Positions 11,116 to 22,794 of a stretch of 64,000 nucleotides of DNA are shown here, piece after piece. A model generated the notes under the pieces. It saw only the letters and a list, made by a program, of their open reading frames with translations, did no database searches and was not told where the DNA came from. This DNA comes from Botryosphaeria dothidea. Lineage: Eukaryota; Ascomycota; Dothideomycetes; Botryosphaeriales; Botryosphaeriaceae. The DNA lies in contig WWBZ02000040.1 of assembly GCA_011503125.2 (NCBI GenBank), forward strand, positions 1,798,001 to 1,862,000. Direction: 5' to 3'. The translations under genes and the position numbers were made by a program. The first letter of the stretch is position 1, and each line of letters begins with the position of its first letter.

Positions 11116-12159
11116 ACTCACATTGCGGTAAAGGGAAGGAAGACGGGTTAAATTCACCTTAAGAGAAAGGATGACATACCTACAAGTTCATGATACCGAT
11201 TGGAATACATACCGCAAAAGCATCAATGGAATGACGGCGCCTGTCTGTTGGACTTTCCTAATTTCACTTGCGTGCAAAACATGTCACGTCTATCAACTCC
11301 TTGTAGTCGACCGGGAAAGAACGTAGGGTTGAATTATCCATGATACGACGTGATGCGACATTTCACCCAATAGGAAGGAAAGAAGTCTTAGGAGATGTTG
11401 AGGATAGCTTGGAAGAGTCCCCGATTCAAGCGCAGTCGATCTTCGAATCTTCGAATCATTCCCTTCAGAAAGCAAGCAAAATTGTTGGCGTCGTCTGGTG
11501 TACATAATATGACACCCCTGTTATGAAAAAATCGATAGCGGTGATAGTGTCGCCAGGCATTGTGAAAGATCGAGCGTCCTTTCCTCGTCTATGCTGCGGG
11601 CGAAAGGGAAATCCAATGGACAGAAATTAACATAGATATTTCGCTACTTTGCCGTGCGGGGAGCTGCGTGTGTCAATACATAGAGTGAGTTCATCTCATG
11701 GAAATTTGATGGGGTAAAGACCCATGACACCGCAAGGTCCAAAGAGTGCGACAGCCCTGATCTCCGGCCTGAGATCAGGCTCTGTCGTTGGCGAGAGTGG
11801 CGAGAGTTCACTATTTGGTGGTTGAAACAGGGGGTGAGCATCTTGACGTGAACACCAAGCAATTCCGCTATTCGTGTATCATGTATCTTCTAGGAACGCC
11901 TCAAGGAAAAACAGGGAACCAGTGTCGGTGCGATGTGTGGGGTGTGGATGTGTCGCCGCTTTGGCGCATCGGTCGGCTGCAGCTTCACCCGGCGGCGGCG
12001 TTTGCGTGAACGTGTCCGATTGACGACCCAGAGCTGCGCACGAGCTGCGCGACACTTCCACCAACACCACTCTGTCTTACTTCTCCCGCCTTCTCCCGCC
12101 CACGCAGATGGAGCTGTCGCGCCACTTCGTCCTTCTTTGATTTACACAGGCTCGCCGTC
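11116..12159. other. Intergenic region upstream of HRD1
   Basis: About 1 kb between the LEA-like gene and Hrd1, both on the plus strand. No supported gene. It should contain the 3' UTR of the former and the promoter of the latter. The last 100 bp contain CTTCTCCCGCCTTCTCCCGCCC, a short direct repeat in a pyrimidine-rich leader. Confidence 0.5.
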
Positions 12160-14994
12160 ATGCGCATCGCCGCCTACGTTGGGGTAAGCTCGAACAACTT
12201 GCGCCGCCCAGCTCCGCATCCCGCTGATGAACTGACAATGTCGCGATAGACCTCCGTGGCCCTAGCCGCCTCGGTGCTGCTCCGCGCAGCATACGAGAGG
12301 CCTAATTTCTACTCCGCTTGCGTCTACCTCTCGCAGTCGAATGCTTGTCTAATGGTTTGTATTTCCCGAACTTCCGCAACACCCTCTGCCGACGCTAATA
12401 CCCGCTGTAGATCCTCACGAACCTCGTCTTGCTTCTCACGGCTTCCTTCATGTATGGACTCCAACGTCTCCTCTATGGACCCCTTCGCCCCATGGAAGTC
12501 GAGCGCCTTTACGAACACGCCTGGTTCGCCATAACCGAGACACTACTGGCTATGACCATATTCCGAGATGATGTGGGCGTATGGTTTTTCGTCATGTTTG
12601 TCAGCCTCATTGCTGGCAAGATTTGGCAGTGGATTGGCGCTGGTCGCGTCGAGTTTGTCGAGCAGCAGCCCCCCACGTCCAACGAAATCTTCTTCCACTC
12701 CCGCCTCGCCTCTTCGTTGATACTTTCTATCGTATACGACACGATGATGCTTGGCTACTGTGTGGATACTGTCCTCCGGCAGGCGCGGCCAAACATGATC
12801 GTCATGTTTGGGTTTGAGTACGCTTTGCTGCTCATTGAATCGTGCGCCACGTTCTTCAGGCATATACTGTGCCTCATCGACCTCACTGTTCAGTCCAAGC
12901 AGACAGAGGCTAAGAGACAAGAGCTCCTGGAAGAGAGAAGGTCAGAAAGACAGAGGCAGAGGGAGGAGGCAGGAGAAGGAATTCTTCTCGAAGCCGATCT
13001 TGCCGCGGAGGACATAGAGGTGGACGATAACGAAATCGACGTACCGGGTTGGGAGGGCAAGGGTCGCTGGGTGTTCTATTTGGATCTTGCGAAGGGTGTG
13101 TACCCTGATATTGCTGCTCGAGGGTCCAAACAGCTAATCTGTGACAGACTTTGTCAAGTTGACCATTTATATGGCCTTCTTCGTCATCCTCATGATGTTC
13201 CACGGTCTGCCCATTCATATCATGAGAGATGTTCTATTGACGTTCCGTTCGTTCCACAAGCGCATTTACGACTTCCTACGCTACCGGAACGCTACCCGCG
13301 ACATGAACTCTCGTTATCCTGATGCTACAACCGAAGACCTTGGAGAGAACAACATTTGCATCATCTGCCGAGAGGAAATGCGCCCGTGGGCCACACCTGA
13401 GCAGGCACAGGCTGCTGCGGACGGTACACAACCCGTTCAGCCACCACCACGTCCCATTGACGAACGCCATCGGGCGAAAAAGTTACCATGTGGTCATTGC
13501 CTCCATATTAGTTGTCTGCGCAGTTGGCTCGAACGGCAACAGGCTTGTCCTACCTGCCGCCAGCCAGTGCTCATTGAAGAGACCCGGCAGCGCCAACAAC
13601 CCAATCGCGCCAATCCGGCTGCAAACATTGGTGCACAGCCTGGTCTTCAGCAAGGTGGCCAACATGACCCACAAGATCCCAATGCGCAACAGCCACCTTT
13701 GCCACGCATGCGCCAGATCCAATTTGGCCCGTTTCGCATTGGATATGGTGTGCGCGCTGTCAATCTGAATAACGCACAGCTTGAAAACCCACATGCCCAA
13801 GTCCTGGAGCAAGGGAGGCAACAACAACAGCAGCAGCAGCAGCAGCGTGGTGCTCACTCTGATCGCTCGTCTCGCGCACTGCTGCGAGATGCCACGGCCA
13901 ACCCACTTCGCGCAGACTCCGTAATCGCGCAAACTATGTGGTTGGATCAACTGGAGCGTCGTCTCATGAGCGAGATACAGGCTCTGAATGTTGCCCAAAA
14001 TCAGCTACACCTTGTTCGAGCTTTGCAGGCAGAGTACATGCGCCTTCGCCGTGTTGCAGCAGCTAACGTCGTCAATGGACCTCAAAACCCACAAGATGCA
14101 CAGTCTCCTCTCGCGAATATCTTTGCTGGTATGAACACTACTGGTCTTGATCTCAACGCGAACCAGCCACAGATTTTCAATCCGGCTGCGGAACAGCCTG
14201 TCATGGGTGCTGATGATCCCAATCTTCCTCAAGGCTTGACGCTGCCCTCAGGTTGGTCGCTGTTGCCGCTACACAGAGCTGATGGCACTGTGGGACAAGG
14301 AGAATCAGGGAGTTCGGGTGTGAATCAGCATACTCATTCTGGTCGTTCAACAGCTCAGTCTGCGAACGATGCAGCTGCCTCTCTTCAAATATGGAATGAC
14401 ACAATGACACGTACACTCTATGAAGCGCGGAATCGCAACTACAATCCCGCCGACATTGCATCACAGCCACCTCCGGGAGTAACCTCGGCTCACGGATCGG
14501 GTGAGTAGCATGCCTACGATTTAGGAACGTCAACTAACCAAATGCCAGAGAACCCTCCACCTGGATTCAGGACAATACCTCTTGATCCTAATGACCCTGG
14601 AGTTACTGTGCAAACAACCCATGGTCCACACAGACTACCCACGCAAATAGCGAATCAACTCCTGGCACAGCATGGCAATACCCCCGTTCCAGTTGGCTAT
14701 GCTCCTGGATTGGCACCTTCTGGACCGAGCGACAACGCAAATGCGGATACCTCATCGTCTCCGGCACAGCCACCTCAACCAGCCACCGCTGGCTCATCAG
14801 ATACCTCAACTGATGTCAATCATACAACCACTACTTCCGAGGAAAGCTCGGCAAAGGCCCAGGAGCCCAGCACAGCTGATAACCATCAGCGTGATGCCCT
14901 AAGCAACGGCGTAAGCAGCTCAACCTCTGCAATCGAACAACCTCCCCAGTCTCTACAAGCTCGGGTTGAGGATGGGGAGGATGACGATGAATGA
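12160..14994 (+). CDS. HRD1: ERAD E3 ubiquitin ligase Hrd1 (synoviolin)
   Basis: Five exons: 12160-12183, 12250-12354, 12411-13095, 13148-14500 and 14549-14994, giving 870 aa. The N-terminal about 300 residues carry multiple hydrophobic segments (e.g. [34 protein letters not shown]), the multi-span ER membrane channel domain of Hrd1. A RING-H2 finger lies at about residues 342-408, from CIICREEM through [19 protein letters not shown] to CPTCRQPV. Metal-binding Cys/His are all present. The long C-terminus is Gln/Pro/Asn-rich with a polyglutamine run near residue 496. Hrd1 retro-translocates and ubiquitinates misfolded ER proteins for the proteasome. Short early exons (24 and 105 nt) decide the start at MRIAAYVG. 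The Hrd1 signature (RING directly after the last membrane helix and a basic/acidic linker) makes the call secure. Confidence 0.93.
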
Positions 14995-16115
14995 GGTGCT
15001 TTGGTGGATGTTGTTGAGGCACAAGCGACGAGTACATTCCTTCACTTCCTTCTCCTAAGCGTCATTCTGCCCCGAACTTTCTAGAGAGTAAGTCTTGGCG
15101 ACGAATCGGCTTTGCTGAGTTGCGCCTGGGATATTGGCTTCTCTATAGTTATACCCTTTTCTTGCATAGCGATGGCGTAGCTGGAAATGAATACGGGTCA
15201 AGCTTGTGGCCCTTCTCCTTAATAAATGATTTTGTACCACTATACGTAACTGAGTGACTTGACTCCGCACCTTGTAATTCGGGTCCTGATGGATGAGGTG
15301 ATTGACTGGGCATCCATTCCGGGAATCTTTGCGACAGTTGAAGGTATTGCACCATCGACTATTGCCTCGTAGACTGACCAGTCAGTCATTTCGTATCGCT
15401 ACTGGACAAGACTGTCAACGAGATCCATGAAGCAGAGATGGCTTTACCTCAAGTTGTCAGTTGCGACCTGAGCTGCCTTGTGCCTGCCTGGGAGTCGAAT
15501 GCCAAGTATTTGCCAGTTAGCCGAGCTTTCTCCGCCAGGACCAATCAACAGCAAAAAGAAAAAGGCTTGGGCCAAAAAGAAAATTTCAGAGTGCGCAAAA
15601 CGAGAATCGACCACACACAGTGGCGTTCTGTTTTGGTTCCAAAGATTCTTAAACGGCGTTTAGTGGCGGTTACACGGTCACTTCTGGTAAAAGGCAAGAA
15701 ATGAGTTCATTATAACCTACCACGCCAATTAAACAATGTTGCAGTCTGCATATATATACTGGATATTCTGGTCTAGAGCAGTGTCGCACCGGCCTGGTCG
15801 CTACGAGTTGACATTTGTGACAAACTTGACTTCCTATACTTAATCCTGGTGCCACTAGGCAGGCTCTAATAGTATTGCAAAAACGAGGGCACACGCGTCG
15901 GCAGTGAAGCATTCGTCCGGATGCAAGTGTTGAGAAAGGCCGCTTACATTTACATCCGTACGAATCCTTCGACTTCTCTTGAGACCATGGTTTCATTAAA
16001 GTCGTTTCATTTCTCGAGCTTTGAGTCTATCCCTCTGCTGCAGTATAGATACATCATGACGCTGAGCTTCCCACTAATAACTTCCCCTCCCTTCTCACCT
16101 CTTCCATCACCCAAT
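14995..16115. other. Intergenic region between convergent genes
   Basis: About 1.1 kb between the stops of Hrd1 (plus) and proteasome beta-2 (minus). It holds both 3' ends. No frame with recognisable protein features was found. Confidence 0.5.
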
Positions 16116-16940
16116 TCATGCGTCAACGTCCATCCTCTCCGCCGTCTGCTCGCCCTCGGTAAGTTCGTGCACTGTGACGTACTTGCTGATATCCTCCTTC
16201 TTGATGACCTTCTCGTTAAGGACGGCAGTCGTGCCGCGGGGGAAGCGGTAGTTGCGCTGCTTCTTCTCGCGCTGGTTCGGCTGGATGTAGTTGCGCATGA
16301 GGGTGGTCTTGTCTTCGGTGATGACGGCGACGTCGACGTTGCTACCAGAGCCCAGGTCGTTGAAGATACCAGCCAGGATGGCGTCGGAACACAGCTTGAC
16401 AGCGTCGTCGCGGGTCAGCGATGGCTTCCACGACGTCTCGAAGACGGACATGGCGGCCAGCGAGCCGGAACCCATGGTCACGTAGGGCAGCTTGTCGGTG
16501 GATCCGTGGGCGTGGACGGTGAAGAGGTGAGCGCCGGTCGGGTCGACGCCGGCGACGACGAGGTAGGCGCCAATGTGGCCCTGGTAGCGGAAGAGGTGCT
16601 GTTTCAGCATCGTCATGCACGTCACGACGCGAGGCTTGCGGCCTGTCGACAGGGCGTGTAGCTCCAGGTTCGACGACATCAGCGCAGTCGTGAACTCAGT
16701 GTCGGCGGCGGTACCGGCACCTGCACACCAGATCTGAGGGGCGATGTAGTGCAGCTTCTCGCAGTTCTTGTCGGCTACTATGGGGCCGCTGGTGGCTCTG
16801 GTATCGGCGGCGATGACAACGCCTCCGTCGAACAGACATCCGACGATGGTGGTACCGGTGCTCGTAGCCTTGGGCAGCGGCACGCCCTGCGCATGTAGGG
16901 CGGCATTGCGGTTGTAGTTGGAGAAATCGAAGCCGGGCAT
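16116..16940 (-). CDS. PUP1: 20S proteasome beta-2 subunit (Pup1)
   Basis: Single exon, 274 aa. An N-terminal propeptide of 29 residues ends in KATSTG, directly followed by TTIVG, so Thr30 becomes the catalytic N-terminal threonine after self-cleavage. Numbered from the mature Thr1, Asp17 ([10 protein letters not shown]) and Lys33 (KNCEKLHYI) are in place, completing the active site. Other hallmarks are [60 protein letters not shown] and [11 protein letters not shown]. Beta-2 supplies the trypsin-like activity of the 20S core. The C-terminal extension ([19 protein letters not shown]...) is the arm that wraps around beta-3. The reading frame continues upstream of the chosen ATG, but only this Met gives the normal propeptide length. 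Confidence 0.95.
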   Translation of the reverse strand: MPGFDFSNYNRNAALHAQGVPLPKATSTGTTIVGCLFDGGVVIAADTRATSGPIVADKNCEKLHYIAPQIWCAGAGTAADTEFTTALMSSNLELHALSTGRKPRVVTCMTMLKQHLFRYQGHIGAYLVVAGVDPTGAHLFTVHAHGSTDKLPYVTMGSGSLAAMSVFETSWKPSLTRDDAVKLCSDAILAGIFNDLGSGSNVDVAVITEDKTTLMRNYIQPNQREKKQRNYRFPRGTTAVLNEKVIKKEDISKYVTVHELTEGEQTAERMDVDA

Positions 16941-17516
16941 TGTGACGACGGCTGTGAGGGCGGTGGCTGATGGTAATGGGCGGTGGTGAGTGGAGGGCGA
17001 GCGACGGCAGACTCTGTCAGCTTCTCGGGACGGATGAAGCAGATAAAAGGGTGCGGCGGGGTCGGGGTTTTGGGAGTGGTGGTCGCTGGTACGGCCTTCT
17101 GGTGCTGGTGTGGAAGCTGCGTGCTGGCGACCCGCGGGAAGCTCAAGCTCCAGGCAACGCGCCAGGCGACGCAAGCCGGCCCGAGCATTTCGCTCGACTT
17201 CACCGCGCCGCGTCCAAGCCCGCTCGCTCCAACATGAACCACCACTCCGTTTAATCCGCCGCCCGACCAGGAGTGCCAGCTCCCCGACTATCCCCGCTGC
17301 CCGAGCTCATTGCTGCCTGGGCCTGCTTAGGCTCCTGCAATTGCGCCCCGCTTAATTTCCATTGCGAGCTCCAGCATTTTCCTTCCTCTCGTTTTGCTCG
17401 TCCTCCCAAAACATCGCGCCGCCGCCGCGCAACCGCATGCCGCGCCTCTCAACCTGAACCTCGCATCCATCGACTCGCCTCTGCGAAGCACGCGACCCTA
17501 GTACCCCTGAGTAGCC
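16941..17516. promoter_or_regulatory. Divergent promoter PUP1 / NUP159
   Basis: A 576 bp region separates the start codons of two divergent genes, so it must drive both. It is GC-rich near the centre and pyrimidine-rich towards the Nup159 ATG (TTTTCCTTCCTCTCGTTTTGCTCG around 17378). No proteasome-associated control element could be recognised by eye. Confidence 0.55.
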
Positions 17517-20500
17517 ATGGCTTTCTCTATGGGCGGCATGTCTGGCGCCATGAGCGGCGCCAATCCTCAAGCTCGGCAGGCTGATGACATTATGGACATC
17601 CAAACTGAGGTACTGCGACTCTTTCCAATCAACCATTTCAGCAACCGCTCTCTCAACCAGAACATCAGTTTGCGTGCTAACCCTCACCTGCAGCACCTGG
17701 GTTTCGCCGCCATCGCCGGCCGGAACACGAAAACCAAAATCACGAACAAGCTCAAGCTGCTTCCCTCGCCATGGCGCGCCGACGACTTACCCCCGGCCGA
17801 ATCGAACCTGTTTACCACCGCGCCGCGGAAGGGTGTTGTCGCCGCCGCAGGTCCGGATTGCCTGGTCATCGCCTCCGCCGACAGCATTCGCGCCGCTCTC
17901 ACCTCCGAGCGCGACGAGTCCAACAAGGATTCTGTTGTCCCATTCTCTCCTGAACTGACCATTCCTCTGCCGCGCCTCTCGCAAGTCGCATTCACGTCGG
18001 ACGAGCAATACCTGGTCATTTCGGCGCAGCAGGGTGGTGGACTGGCAATACATGAGGTTGCGGCGCTATTGCAGAAGAACACCAACTCGGCTTTCCAGAT
18101 GGCGACGCAGGGCATGGGCGTCCGGTCCTTAATACCCAACCCGGCACCGGAACTGGCCGAGAACATCGCGGTTGTCACAGAGAAAGGGCAACTGATGATT
18201 GCGAACCTCAATCAAAGGGACTTCGTGAAGACGCAAACGGGTGTTGTATTGAAGGACAACGTTAGCTGCGCGATGTGGAGTAATAAGGGTAAGCAGCTGG
18301 TGGCTGGGCTTGGGAATGGCACTGTCATCCAAATGAAGCCGGACGGTACACCGCAAGCGCTCATCCCGCGACCGCCTACACTAGTGGGAGATCAATACGG
18401 TATGCGCCATTACTCCCCACAGCATAGTTTGGTACTTACAAAAACAGTTTCCGCCATTTCATGGCTAACAAACGATGACTTCTTCGTTGTGCATGCGCCG
18501 ACAAGCATTGAGCCTGGCTCGCCTCCAGAAATGTCGTATCACATTGTTCAGCGCGAGAAGGGTACCCAGAACTACACATTCAGCAAGTTCATACTGGGCG
18601 CATGCGATGGCTTTGGCGAAGTCCGCAACTCTCCTCCACACTACTTTATCGCCCGCCTTCGGAATTGGAAGCCCAGTCTAGACGATTTAGTTTTGGTTTC
18701 TTCCACAGGAGGTCTGGAGCTTGGAGTTATTACAAAGAGCTCCCAACCGCTTTCCCGTGAAACTCCAGTCACCAATACTTATGTACCGACTGGCATGGCA
18801 GATGACGCCCGCAAGGCATCTATGCCTAGTACTGTTGACGAAGACGCATATCCTGACATGCCTGACTCATCCCCGCTCGGCCTCGCTGTCGACCTTTCTA
18901 GCAAGGAAAAGGTGTACAAGCCCATCAGCGGAAGCGATATCGAATGGTCAAAGACTCCACTCCCTGCCGTAATGGTTTTGAATCAGGAAGGTTATCTCAA
19001 TGCATGGTGGATTGTTTACAATGCTTCGATAGAAGCAGGAACAGCATATGAGGGTCTCGCCGCAGCCAGTGGTGCCCAACCTTCACCTTCACTAGGGCAG
19101 AGTCAGTCAAGTGCTCCTGCTTCGTCAAGCCCCTTTGGTAAGCCGGCCGGTGGCACATTTGGCCAACCTGCTTTTGGCAGCTCACCCTTCGGTAACGCGT
19201 CGCCTATGGGCCAGAACAAGTCTCCGTGGGCGTCTGGCAGCACAGGTGGCGCAACGAGTGCGCCTGCATTTGGTCAGCCTGCATTTGGATCTGCGTCGAA
19301 GCCGGTCGCTCCGGCATTTGGCAAACCCGCTTTTGGAGCCCCATCTCAGCCAGGCACAGGCTCGGCCTTTGGATCTGCTGGTGGCCTGGGCCAGAAGTCT
19401 TCTCCGTGGGCTTCTCAAGCTTCGACGCAATCTCAGATCCCTAAGCCAAGCGGAACCTTTGGAAGTCCAGCATCGAGTGAGTCTGGTTTTGCTAAATTTG
19501 GACAGCAAAGCGCTTCACCCTTCGCATCAACGGCTAAGGCTGGTCAACAATCATCATTTGGTGGATTGGCAGCGGCAAACAAGCCTGGGCAGTCGATATT
19601 CGGGAGCGGTTCGTCATTCGGTCAAGCCGGTACGCCAAACCAAAGTTTCGGTCTACGTACCGAACCCAGTTTCGGGTCGACGGTATCGCTAAATTCGACA
19701 ACAGGCGGTTCAACTATCAAGTCTCCATCCTTCGGGGCTCCGGCCCAATCCTCCGCGACCCTGTTCGGCCAACAGAAGCCAGCGGAACAGCCGCAAACCC
19801 AGGAGTCTGATATGGGCGACGCAGATGATGCTGCCACGCCGAAGGAAGCCGCGAAACCCAGCCCATTTGGTCTCGGAGCTAGCGGCTTCAAGCTAGATTC
19901 TGCGTTCAAGGGAGATGGCACTGCGAAGGATGACTTGTCAAAGCCAGAAGCTGGTTCTAGCTTCGGCAGCTTTGGTCTTGGGTCGTCTCTGGGGGAGGCT
20001 CTAGGTGATACTCAGAAGACAACGGAACAAAAGGCAGATCCCAAGACTCCCAGCAAATTTGGATCTTCACTGTTTGGCAGCAAGGCACCGGAGACGTTGA
20101 CCTCCACTTCCCCCAAGGAAGCTCCTAAGACGGGTGGCGGACTGTTTGGTTTCAACAAATCGACCTCGTCACCTTCTCCTTTCGCATCTACTGGCTCTAA
20201 CCTCTTCGGCAAGCCTACAGAAAAGGCCAAGTCTCCAACCCCCGAGACGAAGCCAGAGGAAGCTAAAAAGGAAGACACCAAGCCTGAAGCTGCTCCTTTG
20301 CCACCAGACTTTATCAAGAAGCCCCCGAAGACGGATGATTTCAAGCCGGAAGATGCTCCTCTTCCACCTGACTTCACTCTGCCGAAACAGAAGAAAGACG
20401 ACAAGGAAGAGGATGACCTGCCTCCGATCGCCGGAAGCCCGCCTGTTAACGTAGAGAAGCCCGATTCTCCTTCATTTTCAGAGGAGCCCGAGAAGAAGGA

Positions 20501-22151
20501 CGAGGCTCCAGCAGCCCCGGCACCTGCGCCTGCACCCCCTGCCCCCACAAACAACGCATGGTCATTCCCCCCGATAGAAAAGACCCGCTCAGACTCGAGG
20601 TCCAGACCTATGGCACAACCCAAGTCCCGCAGTCCGTCTCGCTCGCCAGTCCGCTCGCCTAGCCGCAATGCATTCGCTGCATCGACTACTCCCGCCGGCG
20701 TCCCCAAGCACATGGCACCCACACCCGTCTTCCCTCCTCCGTCTTCCTCCAAGCGTGATGAGCCTTTCCGCTCCCCAAGCCCTGTTCGCGCCGCCTCGAC
20801 GTCGGTACTCAGCCCTGGCCCGAGACGCCAGGCAGTGACCATACCCCCTCCTGCTCCGATCACCCGTGCGACATCCCGTCCTAGCGAACCACCAGCGCAG
20901 GACCCTGTTTTGCACGACCTGGGCGACGACCAAGAGTTCGAGGCGACACGTGCGGTCCTATCCTCGTCTCCCCGTGCTACGAAAACTCTTGAGGAATTTT
21001 ACGTCCACCAAGACTATGCTGGAAGGTCTGGCCCGTCCAGTGTACCTGGCTCTATCGAACAGCTGTACAGAGACATGCAGAGTATGATCGATACCGTTGG
21101 CTTGAACGCACATCACCTCGCAGGATTCATCAAAGGTCATAATGAAATCACTCACGAAGGTCGCTCGCGGGATGACCTTGACGTTGACGTCGACGACCTG
21201 GAACAAAACGACTGGGTGCTTGCGGAGATCGAAGACCTCTCCAAGGTGGAGAAGAACTTGGAGCACTCACTGGATACCGGCCGCGTCGCCGACTTTCAAA
21301 ACAAGATTCGCGACTTGATCCGTCTTTCCAAGGACGTAGGCCAGCTGCGTAGACGTCTCAACGATGTGCGCAAGTCAATTGAGCAACGCCGTGACCCATC
21401 CAAGCTGGCTGTAACACGCGCAACGCCGCTTTCGGAAGAGCAAAGCGCACAACAAGCACAGCTGCGCTCTGCGTTCGCACAGACGCAGAAACTTCTCGCT
21501 CAGGCCGAAGAAGGCATTGTCCTCCTCAAGACACGCATATCCTCAGTACAATCCAGCAAGGCCGGCGGTGGCGGTATCACCTCCTCGTCCACGCCCACGG
21601 CCGAAGCCGTCGAGAACACGATCAAGAAGATGACGGCCATGGTCGAGCAGAAGAGCGGCGACCTCGCCGTGCTCGAAAACCAGCTGCGCAAGTTGCGCCT
21701 CCTGGCCGGCGACGAGGACGACTTGGAGCTCCCGGCGAACGGCGAAGAGGACGACGACGACGACGACATCGCGGCCGGCCTCAACGCCATGTCGCTCCGC
21801 AGCTCCGGCCGCTTCAGCCGCGAGGCCAGCCCGGCCGTCTTCGCCACGCCGCCCTCGGGCCGGAGGAGCTACTACGGCACGCCCGGCAGCGTGGGCAGGA
21901 GGCTGTTCCTCACACCCGACAGGCGCGCCTCGCCCAGCCCCGGTCTCAGGGGCAGCGTGGGCCCAGGTGGCGGAGAGTTGGTGCTCAGGAGCGTCGAGGA
22001 CGCCGCGTTTGGCGGGGAGCACCTGGTGGGCAGGGAGGAGGTCAGGGAGTACGTGCGGAAGGCGGGGAAGAAGGAGGTCGTGAAGCAGAAGATGAAGGAG
22101 GCGATTGCGAAGAGGGGGCCGAGGGTCACGAGGGTTGCGGGAACGAAGTGA
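17517..22151 (+). CDS. NUP159: FG nucleoporin Nup159 / Nup214
   Basis: Best model: exons 17517-17609 and 17694-22151, 1516 aa. The reading frame is also open straight through (1544 aa), because the intervening 84 nt are a stop-free multiple of three. They have GTACTG...CTGCAG ends and a TGCTAAC branch motif at 17675, so splicing is more likely. Residues about 32-460 resemble the N-terminal beta-propeller that binds the RNA helicase Dbp5 on the cytoplasmic face of the pore. Residues about 510-780 hold dense FG/GLFG/SFG-type repeats (FGQPAFGSSPFG, FGKPAFGAP). A Pro/Lys/Ser-rich linker follows to about 1150, then alpha-helical coiled coil about 1180-1380 (VGQLRRRLNDVRKSIEQRR, LENQLRKLRLL) that binds Nup82/Nsp1. 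An acidic run EEDDDDDD precedes a basic tail. Nup159 drives the last step of mRNA export. Confidence 0.9.
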   Translation: MAFSMGGMSGAMSGANPQARQADDIMDIQTEVLRLFPINHFSNRSLNQNISLRANPHLQHLGFAAIAGRNTKTKITNKLKLLPSPWRADDLPPAESNLFTTAPRKGVVAAAGPDCLVIASADSIRAALTSERDESNKDSVVPFSPELTIPLPRLSQVAFTSDEQYLVISAQQGGGLAIHEVAALLQKNTNSAFQMATQGMGVRSLIPNPAPELAENIAVVTEKGQLMIANLNQRDFVKTQTGVVLKDNVSCAMWSNKGKQLVAGLGNGTVIQMKPDGTPQALIPRPPTLVGDQYGMRHYSPQHSLVLTKTVSAISWLTNDDFFVVHAPTSIEPGSPPEMSYHIVQREKGTQNYTFSKFILGACDGFGEVRNSPPHYFIARLRNWKPSLDDLVLVSSTGGLELGVITKSSQPLSRETPVTNTYVPTGMADDARKASMPSTVDEDAYPDMPDSSPLGLAVDLSSKEKVYKPISGSDIEWSKTPLPAVMVLNQEGYLNAWWIVYNASIEAGTAYEGLAAASGAQPSPSLGQSQSSAPASSSPFGKPAGGTFGQPAFGSSPFGNASPMGQNKSPWASGSTGGATSAPAFGQPAFGSASKPVAPAFGKPAFGAPSQPGTGSAFGSAGGLGQKSSPWASQASTQSQIPKPSGTFGSPASSESGFAKFGQQSASPFASTAKAGQQSSFGGLAAANKPGQSIFGSGSSFGQAGTPNQSFGLRTEPSFGSTVSLNSTTGGSTIKSPSFGAPAQSSATLFGQQKPAEQPQTQESDMGDADDAATPKEAAKPSPFGLGASGFKLDSAFKGDGTAKDDLSKPEAGSSFGSFGLGSSLGEALGDTQKTTEQKADPKTPSKFGSSLFGSKAPETLTSTSPKEAPKTGGGLFGFNKSTSSPSPFASTGSNLFGKPTEKAKSPTPETKPEEAKKEDTKPEAAPLPPDFIKKPPKTDDFKPEDAPLPPDFTLPKQKKDDKEEDDLPPIAGSPPVNVEKPDSPSFSEEPEKKDEAPAAPAPAPAPPAPTNNAWSFPPIEKTRSDSRSRPMAQPKSRSPSRSPVRSPSRNAFAASTTPAGVPKHMAPTPVFPPPSSSKRDEPFRSPSPVRAASTSVLSPGPRRQAVTIPPPAPITRATSRPSEPPAQDPVLHDLGDDQEFEATRAVLSSSPRATKTLEEFYVHQDYAGRSGPSSVPGSIEQLYRDMQSMIDTVGLNAHHLAGFIKGHNEITHEGRSRDDLDVDVDDLEQNDWVLAEIEDLSKVEKNLEHSLDTGRVADFQNKIRDLIRLSKDVGQLRRRLNDVRKSIEQRRDPSKLAVTRATPLSEEQSAQQAQLRSAFAQTQKLLAQAEEGIVLLKTRISSVQSSKAGGGGITSSSTPTAEAVENTIKKMTAMVEQKSGDLAVLENQLRKLRLLAGDEDDLELPANGEEDDDDDDIAAGLNAMSLRSSGRFSREASPAVFATPPSGRRSYYGTPGSVGRRLFLTPDRRASPSPGLRGSVGPGGGELVLRSVEDAAFGGEHLVGREEVREYVRKAGKKEVVKQKMKEAIAKRGPRVTRVAGTK

Positions 22152-22794
22152 GGGAGTATTTTGACGACATAAGCATTGGAGGATTGTTGTTCGGAGATGG
22201 GTGGTTGCGGTGGGAGGAAGTATTTGGTTATTATCAAAACAAAAGTAAATTCGAAGGCGAGGGAGAAGAAATGCAGGCTTTGCGGATGTGGCGGTTTTTT
22301 TTTCTAGAAAAGGGGAAGATCCGGCTTCGGAAGACCCAATGGAGCTCAAGATTGGAGAGAGCCTGTGGCTGTAGGATAGCGAGTAAAGTCTTCATTAGCG
22401 AACGGTGCTCCGGTAGGACTAATGCTTCTGTTTGAGCTTGCTTTCGATCGGCAACGTCTTGTCAATTGAACGAGTAAGAAGTGAAGTCATCCATTTGACT
22501 GAGAGTGCTATTAACTTGCGCAAGACCAAGTTTGTGAACCCAATCCCTGATGCAATGCCACCGTCCTACACGTTACAACTTCATTCTCTACTCCAACCAT
22601 GGAGGACGCTTCATATCACGACGATGGCCCAAGTGAGAACTCATCTACCGCATCTTCTTAACCCTCTATCCCAAGCAATGAGCGCCAAAGATGAACGAGT
22701 AGAACAAAGCATCAACATCAGAAGAGCGAGAAAGAAACCCAAACCACCACCCCCCCCCACACGACCGCATGCATCTCCACCGGCACGTACATCT
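22152..22794. other. Short convergent intergenic region
   Basis: A 643 bp gap between the stops of Nup159 (plus) and the GTPase (minus); both 3' UTRs lie here. A homopolymer C run is at about 22748-22757. No gene is visible. Confidence 0.5.

Noticed and set aside
20012..20863. 283-aa frame on the minus strand, opposite Nup159
   Set aside because: It is the antisense of the FG-repeat and Pro-rich coding region; its Gly/Ser-rich composition follows from the repeats on the other strand.
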